Assembly: GCA_040753795.1 (NCBI GenBank)
Contig: JBFMDX010000020.1
Location: 1-64,000 of the forward strand
Direction of reading: 5' to 3'
Source of the DNA: Thermodesulfobacteriota bacterium
GTDB lineage: Bacteria; Desulfobacterota; Desulfobacteria; Desulfobacterales; Desulfosudaceae
DNA length: 64,000 bases
The notes beneath the pieces were generated by a model. That model worked only from the letters and a program-made list of their open reading frames with translations. It ran no database searches and was not told the DNA's origin. The translations under genes and the position numbers were made by a program. Of this stretch, positions 42,856 through 51,086 are shown one piece after another; within the stretch, counting starts at the first letter, position 1, and the number at the start of each line of letters is the position of its first letter.

Positions 42856-43461
42856 TCAGATTTTGAATAAATATAGGGAAATCATATCGACCAGTTCATT
42901 CACAATACGGTTGTTCTCTTCTCTGTGTTCTGAGGGAGGAGCCGTATGCATGAACTCACGGATGATCATCGTTACCATCATCGCGGAAAGAGCAACATCT
43001 TTTTTCCGGAGCTGATCGGAATTTAATTCGAGAAGCGATATCACCTGATTTAAAACTTTCGTTTCCTGTTTTTCAAGTATGCCGTTGATTTCTTTATCCT
43101 GATTCCTCAGCATATCCGCTATTTTATCGAAATCACGAATGGAATTATGGGCTTGCCATATAGCCTCGATGAGTTTTCGCATCAAAACAGAGCGGTCATT
43201 CACCCCCGATACCTCAATGGAGAAATTATCGAGAATTTCCATCATGTTGATACGGTGCTTTTGTAAAATTTCAATAAATAAAGCCCGTTTATCTTTAAAA
43301 TAGATATAAAAGCTGCCAATCGCGACGCCTGCGTGAGCGGCGATTTCCCTGGAACTGGTTCCGTGCAGTCCCTTTTCGCTGAAAAGGCTCAACCCTGATC
43401 TGATTATACGATTCCGGGTTTCAATGCCTCTGACCTGCTTGGGGACTCTTTTATTATCCAT
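42856..43461 (-). CDS. TetR-family regulator of the island
   Basis: 201 residues. A textbook N-terminal domain (TRNRIIRSGLSLFSEKGLHGTSSREIAAHAGVAIGSFYIYFKDKRALF). The all-helical ligand domain gives no substrate clue. Divergent from the MBL hydrolase across a 171-base spacer holding a 17-bp inverted repeat (43564-43610) that overlaps a sigma-70 promoter. The same half-site recurs before the corrinoid operon at 49857. It is therefore the likely repressor of the island. Base composition is A+T-richer than the flanking backbone. Confidence 0.9.
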   Translation of the reverse strand: MDNKRVPKQVRGIETRNRIIRSGLSLFSEKGLHGTSSREIAAHAGVAIGSFYIYFKDKRALFIEILQKHRINMMEILDNFSIEVSGVNDRSVLMRKLIEAIWQAHNSIRDFDKIADMLRNQDKEINGILEKQETKVLNQVISLLELNSDQLRKKDVALSAMMVTMIIREFMHTAPPSEHREENNRIVNELVDMISLYLFKI

Positions 43462-43556
43462 GAATGTTCCGGTTAAACGATGTTGTCAGATATCGATGAT
43501 TGTGAAGTATAGCATGAAATCTGATTTGTTTGTTCTGTAATACGCGAACATTTTTC

Positions 43557-43610
43557 TTGACATGTTGATCAATTGTTCATATTTTGCCAGAAAATGAACA
43601 ATTGATCAAC
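43557..43610 (+). promoter_or_regulatory. Promoter and TetR operator of the island
   Basis: TTGACA (43557-43562), 17 bases, TATTTT (43580-43585). GTTGATCAATTGTTCAT (43564-43580) and ATGAACAATTGATCAAC (43594-43610) form a perfect 17-bp inverted repeat around 13 bases; each arm also contains palindromic TTGATCAA. The left arm fills the promoter spacer, so binding would block RNA polymerase. Confidence 0.8.
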
Positions 43611-43632
43611 TTTTAATTTCAAGGAGACCATC

Positions 43633-44589
43633 ATGACTATTTATCTTAAAGAAGTAGACGCAATCGAGTTGGTGACCCTTCAGGACAACTATATCGATCT
43701 TTTGTCGCAGTCAGATACGGATATCATTTGCAGGGCCAAGCCATTAAATGGGAATGAGGTCACTAACAGTATTTTGGCTGAACATGGATTCTCCCTTATA
43801 ATTACTGTCACGGCGGCTGATAAAAATCGAACCGTCCTTTATGATTTCGGTTTTTCAAAGGATGCGGCGCTGCAAAACGCCCAGGCATTGAATGTCGATT
43901 TGAGTGCCGTTGAAGTTATGGCGCTGTCACATGGGCACCTGGATCATTTTGGCGGCATCTCGACTCTGGCCCGCCATATAAACAAAAAAGAAATGGCTGT
44001 CGTTCTCCATCCGGCAGCCTTTAAGACCCCCCGTTATCTCAAACTGTCCGAGGAGTTCAAGATCAATTTTCCTTCCCTGACGCGTCGGGAATTGGAAGAT
44101 TCGGGGCTGCGCCCGGTTGAAACGCGGGAGCCCCATGTCTTGCTCGACGGACTGGTCATCAGCTCCGGCGAGATTCCCAGAAGTACGGCCTATGAAAAGG
44201 GCGTACCTTATCTGTATTGCGTGGAAAATGGCGTCGAAAAACAGGACCCCATCGAGGATGATCTGGCACTGATCATGAGCCTTAAAGGGAAAGGTCTGGT
44301 TATTCTGACCGGCTGCGCCCATGCCGGAGTGATTAATACGATCCTACACGCAAAGGAGATCACGGGCATCAATCAGGTGCATGCCATCATAGGCGGATTT
44401 CATCTGACCGGTCCTGTTTTTGAGCCGATCATTCCTGTTGTTACTGATGCCCTGAAAGAAATCAATCCACGCTATATTGTCCCCACCCATTGCACGGGAA
44501 GAAAGGCGATCATGCACATAGAAAAAGAAATGCCGGACAGGTTTATCTTGAATATGTCCGGAACAAAACTTTTATTTAACGCAAATTAA
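43633..44589 (+). CDS. MBL-fold metallo-hydrolase (COG1237-like)
   Basis: 318 residues. Metal ligands are visible in LSHGHLDHFGG (HxHxDH, about residue 97), GCAHAG and GGFHLTG, with a distal THCTGR. The C-terminal features resemble the family that includes a beta-RFAP (methanopterin-pathway) synthase-like group, widespread in methyl-corrinoid gene neighbourhoods of anaerobes, but the reaction here is unknown. AAGGAGA ribosome site. First gene of the island's rightward unit and under the operator just described. Confidence 0.82.
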   Translation: MTIYLKEVDAIELVTLQDNYIDLLSQSDTDIICRAKPLNGNEVTNSILAEHGFSLIITVTAADKNRTVLYDFGFSKDAALQNAQALNVDLSAVEVMALSHGHLDHFGGISTLARHINKKEMAVVLHPAAFKTPRYLKLSEEFKINFPSLTRRELEDSGLRPVETREPHVLLDGLVISSGEIPRSTAYEKGVPYLYCVENGVEKQDPIEDDLALIMSLKGKGLVILTGCAHAGVINTILHAKEITGINQVHAIIGGFHLTGPVFEPIIPVVTDALKEINPRYIVPTHCTGRKAIMHIEKEMPDRFILNMSGTKLLFNAN

Positions 44590-44605
44590 ACAGGAGACAT
44601 CATCA

Positions 44606-45058
44606 ATGAAGATAGGCATTCTCACCTGCTCTTCAGTGACGCAGGATCTGGCGTGCTCTTCCTTTAATTGCTTCAAGGAACTCCGGGAAGGCGAGGGCGC
44701 TTTTGCCCGTTATAACGGTGACGTTCAACTGGCCGGAATCATCAATTGCGCCGGATGCGGGACAATGGTCGCACCGCATAAACTGATTCACCGGGTAAAA
44801 TCACTGACCGAACTGAATGTAAAAGCGATTCATCTGAGTACCTGCATGATGAATCTGTGCCCGTTTAAGGACAAATACCATAAACTGCTTTCGGAAACTT
44901 TCCCTCATATCAAATTTGTTAAAGGGACACATGGGGCGCCTCCGGGTCTTTCCGATGAAAATTTCAGGAAATCCCATCAGGAGTTGGTTTCCAGCCTGGT
45001 AACTCAGCGAAAAAATATGGCGGATGTCATCCCGCTTATTTATCATTCAAACGAATAG
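44606..45058 (+). CDS. CGGC-domain protein
   Basis: 150 residues. The defining Cys-rich signature is present: IGILTCSSVTQDLACSS at the start, CAGCGT in the middle and LSTCMMNLCPFKDKY following. CGGC proteins are small, presumed metal- or Fe-S-binding redox or sensing proteins of anaerobes without a proven role. AGGAGA ribosome site; 16 bases after the MBL gene, so surely co-transcribed. Confidence 0.78.
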   Translation: MKIGILTCSSVTQDLACSSFNCFKELREGEGAFARYNGDVQLAGIINCAGCGTMVAPHKLIHRVKSLTELNVKAIHLSTCMMNLCPFKDKYHKLLSETFPHIKFVKGTHGAPPGLSDENFRKSHQELVSSLVTQRKNMADVIPLIYHSNE

Positions 45059-45090
45059 GAAAGGCCTTTATCTCGGAATTATTTAATAGT

Positions 45091-45351
45091 ATTCAGGCAG
45101 CCTGCCAGCGCTCCGAACCGCTTGGAATAGAAGAGTTCAGTGTCGGCCTTCATCTTCGGTATGAAGGCGTTTCAGGGCAAACATGTGACCTCCGACGGGC
45201 GGCAAGACAGACATTAAAACCCTTACGAATGAATCAGGTTGCCGACTTCGGAAAACTTATCGCCATTGATGAATCGCTAATCGACGCCGTATTCTCTCTC
45301 CAGGACAGACAGGCGTATGCGACCGCGGCTACCAGGAACATGTCGAGTTAG
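45091..45351 (+). pseudogene. Degraded transposase fragment (IS4-like)
   Basis: An open stretch of about 87 codons without a proper start ends at TAG 45351. It contains LKPLRMNQVADFGKLIAIDESLIDAV, which resembles the region round the first catalytic Asp of IS4-family DDE transposases, except that DES stands where DGS would be expected; the reading then becomes unrecognisable. No terminal inverted repeats were found. Probably a remnant of an insertion sequence in the island; the family call rests on about 25 residues. Confidence 0.4.
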
Positions 45352-46068
45352 GAACCGCACAGAACAGCGACCAAACACAAAAGCCCGTTCGTCTTGTTGG
45401 TTACCGGGTTAATAACGTTTAATACTGGGTAGCAACAGACCGCGGCGCTTTGACCCTGGAGGGTAGCCGATGTTCAATCCGTCTTGCATGTCTGTTTTGT
45501 CCGCTTCAGTAATCCCTGTCGATTTTACCGACTGACGTCATGTTGGGATCAGCAGCGGCAGTCGGCAACCCGGACCGGTCTGTCAGCGGTGTAGACAAGC
45601 CGAGAAATCCGGCGGCCTCTGAACATTGTCCGGGAGCCGGTGTACCAGCCACGCCCAGGCGTAGCTGGTAACGAGGTCTGGTCACAGAAGTTCCCAACTC
45701 TGGTTACTGGGCGGAATAATCTCCTGAATTGCCGGCCCGGTGACACAATAGCGCAGCCGCGAAAATCCCCTGTTTTTCCAAAATATTGAATGCTCGGAAG
45801 GTTATCCCGTTTTTGCCGCCTCTTTGAAAAAGTCCTGTTGAATGCTGTCCGGAAACACCTACAACATATAGCGTCGAGAAAATATTAACACACAAGACCG
45901 GCCTTGCTATGGATAAAAGTCGAAAAAGCAACTTCCTATCCTTTCGGGCTACCCGGTTCAGTTCAGAAAAAACGGTGTACGGCCGGTCTTCGTATCCATA
46001 AGCCGCATGAACAAAATACGTCAAAGCCACAAAGAGATTTTGGTTTGATCGGACTGCCATGATATTAT
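45352..46068. other. Stretch without a recognisable gene
   Basis: About 700 bases. Short frames on either strand (for example 45506-45697 and 45704-46117 on the minus strand) give proteins I cannot relate to any family and lack ribosome sites. G+C content rises in the first half, unlike the rest of the island. Probably insertion-sequence or decayed-gene debris continuing from the transposase fragment. Confidence 0.5.
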
Positions 46069-46082
46069 ACTGAATTTTCAGT
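46069..46082. promoter_or_regulatory. Palindrome before the second island TetR gene
   Basis: ACTGAA-TT-TTCAGT, a perfect 14-bp palindrome, 35 bases before the ATG at 46117. Possible autoregulatory operator. Confidence 0.45.
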
Positions 46083-46116
46083 TTGTAAAAATAATTGTAA
46101 AAATTTGAGGTGTTCA

Positions 46117-46710
46117 ATGAAAACGGGCAAAACGATCAAGACCCAAAAGGGCAGGGAAACAAGAGAGCGTATAATGAAGTGCGCCAGAGAACTGCTGGCG
46201 GAATCCGGTTGGAGCAGCGCCACCATGGAGAAAATAAGTGAAAGAGCAGGTATCGCCAATTGCAGTATTGTCTGGCATTTTGGTTCCAAGGAGAATCTGT
46301 TTCTGGAAATCTTTGATGGTGTTGTTGACGAGTTTGAAGAAGCCTTTGATTCTTATTCTTTCCCCGATGGGGACCCGATGGATATGCTCAGGCGGTTTCT
46401 CCTTGATTACGCGGACTTAATCGAGGCCTATCCCGAAATTCATATCATATTTTATTCTTATGTTTTCAATGGAAATCTCAGCGGAAAAACCGGGGACCGC
46501 ATCCGGGTGATGTACGATGGTTACCGCCGTATGGTGTCCGAACGGCTCAAAAATTTTATACCCGTTGATCCTGAAAAGGTCGCATCAGCCCTTGTCGCCT
46601 TGATTGATGGGATGTTCATCCAGTGGTACGTGGACCCAAATCGTGTGAATATAAAGCAAGTATTTGAGCGGTTTATGAATATTGTGTTAATTAATAACAC
46701 CCAAAGATGA
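46117..46710 (+). CDS. TetR-family regulator, second of the island
   Basis: 197 residues from the ATG at 46117, which has GAGGTG 7 bases upstream; a TTG at 46105 is less likely. The helix-turn-helix reads MKCARELLAESGWSSATMEKISERAGIANCSIVWHFGSKENLF. The ligand domain includes PEIHIIFYSYVFNGNLSGK. It precedes the membrane methyltransferase gene by 123 bases; a promoter with an overlapping palindrome lies in the gap, so it may regulate that gene. Confidence 0.88.
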   Translation: MKTGKTIKTQKGRETRERIMKCARELLAESGWSSATMEKISERAGIANCSIVWHFGSKENLFLEIFDGVVDEFEEAFDSYSFPDGDPMDMLRRFLLDYADLIEAYPEIHIIFYSYVFNGNLSGKTGDRIRVMYDGYRRMVSERLKNFIPVDPEKVASALVALIDGMFIQWYVDPNRVNIKQVFERFMNIVLINNTQR

Positions 46711-46742
46711 TGCCCGTTATAGTTAAAAGTTAAACTTTTTAC

Positions 46743-46781
46743 TTGACAAGCCTTGTTTCTTCCTATACTAACTATTTAGTT
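46743..46781 (+). promoter_or_regulatory. Promoter/operator of island methyltransferase
   Basis: TTGACA (46743-46748), 17 bases, TACTAA (46766-46771). AACTA-TT-TAGTT (46770-46781) is a perfect palindrome overlapping the -10 box, a typical repressor position. A TATACT at 46764 with 15-base spacing is an alternative -10. Confidence 0.55.
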
Positions 46782-46833
46782 TGTTAAATGGTAGGATACA
46801 TTTATTCATACTAAGCAAGGGAGGGGGAAACAA

Positions 46834-48000
46834 ATGGCCTCGACAGGCAATGAATATCAAGCTACGGGTACGCTTCTTAAAACGCTGTCCATCTTGATGC
46901 TGGCTACCGGCTTTTACAGCCACTCTTCGCCTCTTATCGCCATCGGCTGCGGATACTGGCTGGCAGCCGCCAACCCCTGGCGGTACAGGATCATGATAAA
47001 CGTCGGCATTATCCTGCACCTGCTCGGGTTTGTCCGGGCGCTTTACTGCCTCGTGTCCGCCGACTTGTCGGTGTCTCATATCGACCTGCTCGTATCGCCT
47101 CTCGTGCTGACCGTTCTTATTAAGTATTACCCAACGCAGTATGATGTTTTATCAAACGTTCTGGCATATATCCTGCCGACCGGATGGATGGTCTCCGGAA
47201 TAGAAGCTTATCCGGCGCTATTTAAAAAGCTGTCGGACAACGGGATCATCGGTTCGGTCGAAGGCCTGTATATCAATTCGGACGCGTACAATATCCTTCA
47301 GGAAGAAGGGTTTCTGGGATTTACCCCGGCTGATGAGATTTTGGAGACGGCCAGGAAAGCCGGGGTCCAGAGCGGAAAAACCCTGCTCGATGTAGGCTGC
47401 GGTCTCGGTGGGCCTGCCTGCCTGCTGGCCGCTGAATTCGGGCTGAATGTTACCGGGGTGGACCTTCTGGAATGGAATGTCACCGCTGCTTCAACGCTGG
47501 CGGCTTCCCGGGGGGTGAGCGATAAATGTCGCTTCAGGCAGGCCAACGCCCTTTCTCTTCCGTTTGAAGACGGAAATTTTGATTATGTTTTCGCAATGGA
47601 CGCCTGGTGCCATATACCGGACAGGGACAAACTGCTCGGAGAGTGCCACCGGATCCTCAAGCAAGAGGGGACCATTTTATTCCATGACTGGATCATGAAT
47701 AAAGGGGACTCCGAAGGGTTCAGATTTATCTACGCTTTCCCCCCTCTGGAAACCGTTGACAGCTATTCGGAAAAATTACGCCGGGCTGGTTTTGAAGTTG
47801 TTTGCGCTCAATTAAGAACCGAAGCGTTTCGGATGCATACGGCCAGGGTCAGGAACAACCTGATTTCCCGAAAGCGCCGGATGATCGACACCTGCGGCAG
47901 AGAGCTGTACGACAATTGGGATGCCGCTCTCTTGTATGCCATAAGAATGATCAAAGAGGAAAGACTGACTTCCGGCGTTTTTATTGCCCGGAAAAAATAA
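46834..48000 (+). CDS. Membrane-anchored SAM-dependent methyltransferase (paralog B)
   Basis: 388 residues, the same length as the backbone paralog at 4356-5522 and alignable end to end; conservation is strongest from NSDAYNILQEEGFLGF through motif I (LLDVGCGLGGPACLLAAEFG) and the C-terminal RMIDTCGRELYDNW block. The four-helix N-terminal region is less conserved. A GGGAGGGGG ribosome site precedes the ATG. It is inside the A+T-rich island, 63 bases before the Cys-rich membrane protein. Substrate unknown; a role in methylating the same kind of membrane compound as paralog A is likely. Confidence 0.85.
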   Translation: MASTGNEYQATGTLLKTLSILMLATGFYSHSSPLIAIGCGYWLAAANPWRYRIMINVGIILHLLGFVRALYCLVSADLSVSHIDLLVSPLVLTVLIKYYPTQYDVLSNVLAYILPTGWMVSGIEAYPALFKKLSDNGIIGSVEGLYINSDAYNILQEEGFLGFTPADEILETARKAGVQSGKTLLDVGCGLGGPACLLAAEFGLNVTGVDLLEWNVTAASTLAASRGVSDKCRFRQANALSLPFEDGNFDYVFAMDAWCHIPDRDKLLGECHRILKQEGTILFHDWIMNKGDSEGFRFIYAFPPLETVDSYSEKLRRAGFEVVCAQLRTEAFRMHTARVRNNLISRKRRMIDTCGRELYDNWDAALLYAIRMIKEERLTSGVFIARKK

Positions 48001-48063
48001 CCGCTACAACCGTTTTAAGATGCCGGAACTTTACCAGATCAATTTATAATTAAGGAGGGGGTA

Positions 48064-48702
48064 ATGGATTTTTTAGATCCAAACAAGCCAATCGCGACCT
48101 GCGTATCCGAAGGATGCACGAGTTGTCCGGCCCGGGAAAAGGTGCATTGCCATTTTACGTTCAAGGATGTGGCGTCTTATTATCTGATTATCGCACCCAC
48201 CCTTCTGCTGGGCGGCGCCGGGATTTATCACGCAAGTGGATGGTGGCTTATTGTTTCATGGCTGCTGATTATTATCGGGTGTTTCAGCTTTGTTTTAACC
48301 CGCGTACTTTGCTCTCATTGCCCGCATTATGTTGAAGCGGGAAGTTCTTTAAAATGCCGGGCAAATTACGGGTCGCCCAAAATCTGGAAATATCGCCCGG
48401 GTCCGATGACCTTTTGGGAAAAAGTCGTCTTTTTCGCCGGTTTTGCGATTGTCTGGGGATATCCGCTCCTGTTTATGATTATCGAATTCCAGTTGTTTCT
48501 GCTGATCGTTTATCTGGTAGCAAGTTCCGGATTTCTTATGACATTAAAAACGAATTCCTGCACGCAATGCATGAATTTCGCGTGTCCCATGAACGCGGTT
48601 CCAGATAAAGTCCGTGAAGATTTTTTTGAACGCAATCCCGGCGTTGCCGAAGCCTGGCATGTTGATGCCGGACGAGTTGGAAAATGCGATTTTATCCACT
48701 GA
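48064..48702 (+). CDS. Cys-rich membrane protein of the island
   Basis: 212 residues with four hydrophobic helices in two pairs. Cysteine groups lie at the loops: CVSEGCTSCPAREKVHC near the N-terminus, CSHCPHY after helix 2, and CTQCMNFACPMN after helix 4. These could bind Fe-S clusters or zinc. The family is not recognised. AGGAGG ribosome site. The next gene, an Fe-S protein, starts 25 bases downstream; the two may form a membrane-bound electron-transfer unit. Confidence 0.7.
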   Translation: MDFLDPNKPIATCVSEGCTSCPAREKVHCHFTFKDVASYYLIIAPTLLLGGAGIYHASGWWLIVSWLLIIIGCFSFVLTRVLCSHCPHYVEAGSSLKCRANYGSPKIWKYRPGPMTFWEKVVFFAGFAIVWGYPLLFMIIEFQLFLLIVYLVASSGFLMTLKTNSCTQCMNFACPMNAVPDKVREDFFERNPGVAEAWHVDAGRVGKCDFIH

Positions 48703-48727
48703 ATTCTTAATTTGTTGGGAGGAAACT

Positions 48728-49774
48728 ATGGCACCTTATTATCCGAAAAACGGTTGGTGGGGGTTCGTGGTTCGATCGGTACTGCGTCTGGCTGACATGG
48801 ACGGCAAGAATAAGACAACCGCGAGCAATGTCGTTTTTCAGAAGAATGCACGAATGGTTGAAGGGATGAAAAAGTCCAAGGGCCTGAGGTCTGTTTTTAT
48901 TGATTTTAACCGATTCAACTTTAAGACTGCCAGAGAACAAGGCCAAATGTTGAAAATTTTGGCCATATTCATACGGGTGATCAGAGGTATTTCAATAGCC
49001 AGAAAAAGATACCTTCAGGAAATTACCACCGTAAAATATTTAAACACCACCGCGGACAACAAATTCTGGGATTCTGTGCGGAGTAAAGCCGATGAACTGG
49101 GAATCAGCCTGATCGGTTTCGCGCCGGTGGATGAAAAGCTGATGTGCACCAACGATCACTTCGGTCATCTTACCCGGCTTTATCACAATGCCATTGTGTT
49201 GGCCATGGAGATGGATTATGACGCCGTTGAAGCCATCCCGGACATAGAAGTCGGGGTTGACGGCATCAAAACATACGCCGACCTGGGTGATGCCACCAAC
49301 GCGCTGGCTAAATTTATCAGAGAACAGGGACATGGCGCCATTGCCTGTCATCCCCTGGGTGATGTAATCGTACTGGCGGCCATGGGCGTGCGGGCCGGCC
49401 TGGGAACATTCGGCCGAAATGGGCTTCTAATTTCAAAAGAATTCGGACCGCGCCAGCGTGTCTCCATGATTGCCACCACCGCCGCACCTCTGCCACCGCC
49501 GAACAAGACGACTGATCATTTTCAGGACATCCATGACTTCTGCAGTAAATGCGGTAAATGCGTCCGATCGTGTCCGGCCGGCGCCATACGTGAAAAGCCG
49601 CTCAGAATCGAAACCTATGGCGTGATGTCATGTGTGGATGCCCCCAAATGTATCGAGTATTTTTATGAATTCAACAGTTGCGGAATCTGCATCAAGGCCT
49701 GCCCTTTTCATAGCTTGGGGTATGACCGGCTGATGCGGCACAAGGAGGAGGTACCTCTGGCAGCCGCAAGCTGA
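48728..49774 (+). CDS. QueG/reductive-dehalogenase-like Fe-S protein
   Basis: 348 residues from the ATG at 48728 (GGGAGGA upstream; the frame is open from 48614). The RAGLGTFGRNGLLISKEFGP segment matches the cobalamin-binding core shared by epoxyqueuosine reductase and reductive dehalogenases. Two [4Fe-4S] motifs follow: CSKCGKCVRSC (about 272-282) and CGICIKAC, each followed by Pro. No Tat signal, so cytoplasmic. Next to corrinoid genes it could be a reductive activator of Co(II), or a B12-dependent reductase; QueG itself is less likely in this context. The N-terminal 110 residues are unassigned. Confidence 0.75.
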   Translation: MAPYYPKNGWWGFVVRSVLRLADMDGKNKTTASNVVFQKNARMVEGMKKSKGLRSVFIDFNRFNFKTAREQGQMLKILAIFIRVIRGISIARKRYLQEITTVKYLNTTADNKFWDSVRSKADELGISLIGFAPVDEKLMCTNDHFGHLTRLYHNAIVLAMEMDYDAVEAIPDIEVGVDGIKTYADLGDATNALAKFIREQGHGAIACHPLGDVIVLAAMGVRAGLGTFGRNGLLISKEFGPRQRVSMIATTAAPLPPPNKTTDHFQDIHDFCSKCGKCVRSCPAGAIREKPLRIETYGVMSCVDAPKCIEYFYEFNSCGICIKACPFHSLGYDRLMRHKEEVPLAAAS

Positions 49775-49856
49775 CCCGGGGATACCATAAGTCTCCTGAA
49801 GCAAGATGGTGTACTGGAATAAATTATACTTTTACGGTGACCGTTCCTTATTGACG

Positions 49857-49868
49857 ATGAACAATTGA
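49857..49868 (+). promoter_or_regulatory. Second copy of the island operator half-site
   Basis: ATGAACAATTGA, identical to 12 bases of the operator arm at 43594. It follows a TTGACG box (49851-49856) and lies about 33 bases before the start of the MtaA-like gene, suggesting that the first island TetR also controls the corrinoid genes. The -10 box is weak (CAATCT, 49874). Confidence 0.5.
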
Positions 49869-49900
49869 ATGACCAATCTGACTAAACAAGGAAAATGGAT

Positions 49901-51055
49901 ATGAAAATCAAAAAAATTGTGAACTCAATTAAAGAAAAGAAATTCCCTCAGGCCAGATGCTTTCCGGAACCTTTGATTGACGCCGCGGCAGCTGTCAGCA
50001 GTTTCCGGGGACAATTTTCCAGGCTGACATCTCTGGAAAGGCTGCTTACCACCATTCGGCATAAAGAACCGGACAGAGTGCCGGTAGCGCCGCTCGCCAA
50101 TGCCGTGGCCAGGAGAATTGTCGGTATTCCCTTTCCCGAATACTCTACCAATGCAGAAAAGGCAGCCGAGGCTTTATGCGCTTCGGTTAAATTTGTGGGC
50201 GGGGATCTGGTCGTATTATTGATCGACTTGTCGGTGGAAGCAGCCGATTTCGGCCAGGAAGTGCTCTATCCGCTGAACTCCACCGCTCATCCCAATTATT
50301 CAAATCCTTATATCAAGGATGTGGATGATTATCTGAAAATCAGGCCCATTGATTTTTCCTCGGCCACGAGAATGAACGAACTTGTCAAGTTATGTGGATT
50401 GATGACCGAAAAGGGAAGATGCGGGGTGCCGATCTCCGGGTTTGTTTACGGCCCCCTGGAAATTTTATTAATGATGCGGGGGGCAAAGGACTTTTACAAG
50501 GATTGCCGGAACTATCCTGATCATATCAGGAAAGCATGCGCCGCAATAACAGAAACCCTCCTGGAGTTTGTCAAAGCGCAATGCGATACAGGTATTCATG
50601 CCCTGACCATTGACACCCTCCTGGCTTCTTGGAACGCGCTGCCCAAAAAAGTATGGAAAAACCTCGAAGGTGACTTCACCGGTGAAATCGCCCGGTGTGC
50701 CCGGGAAAACGGAGCGTTTGTCGGTATCCATAACTGCGGAGACGGAATTTATTTTGACGCCCAGATCGACGCCATGAAGCCGGATTTTATCAGCTTTGCC
50801 CAGCTTCCGGATGACTGCCGCACGCCACAGGAAATGAAGGAAAAATATGGTGACCAGGTTACGCTGGTGGGATACGTTCATACCCCCACGATTGTCAACG
50901 GAACCCCTCAGGAGGTGATGGACGAAGCCAGGCAGCAGATCGATATTCTGGCAAAAGACGGTGGTTTTGTGCTGGCTCCCGGATGCGAATATCCACCCAA
51001 TATACCGCTTGAAAATGCTTTCGCACTGGTCAAAGCGGCCGAACTGTATTCCTAA
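49901..51055 (+). CDS. MtaA/URO-D-fold cobamide-dependent methyltransferase
   Basis: 384 residues; the ATG at 49901 has AAGGA at 8 bases, better than the ATG at 49895. The uroporphyrinogen-decarboxylase-like TIM barrel is recognised by SLERLLTTIRHKEPDRVPVAP at the front, GPLEILLMMRG, and the zinc ligands HNCGDG and APGCEYPPNIPLENA at the back, as in MtaA/MtbA/CmuA methyltransferases that activate a thiol with zinc. True HemE lacks this zinc site. The corrinoid protein is 31 bases downstream. It would move a methyl group between the corrinoid and a substrate or thiol; which substrate cannot be told. Confidence 0.85.
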   Translation: MKIKKIVNSIKEKKFPQARCFPEPLIDAAAAVSSFRGQFSRLTSLERLLTTIRHKEPDRVPVAPLANAVARRIVGIPFPEYSTNAEKAAEALCASVKFVGGDLVVLLIDLSVEAADFGQEVLYPLNSTAHPNYSNPYIKDVDDYLKIRPIDFSSATRMNELVKLCGLMTEKGRCGVPISGFVYGPLEILLMMRGAKDFYKDCRNYPDHIRKACAAITETLLEFVKAQCDTGIHALTIDTLLASWNALPKKVWKNLEGDFTGEIARCARENGAFVGIHNCGDGIYFDAQIDAMKPDFISFAQLPDDCRTPQEMKEKYGDQVTLVGYVHTPTIVNGTPQEVMDEARQQIDILAKDGGFVLAPGCEYPPNIPLENAFALVKAAELYS

Positions 51056-51086
51056 AACCCACATGAGATAGAAAGGAGACTGAAGA

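Noticed and set aside
45704-46117. 137-codon minus-strand frame in the island
   Set aside because: No ribosome site, no recognisable family, overlaps the promoter region of the TetR gene; kept as non-coding.
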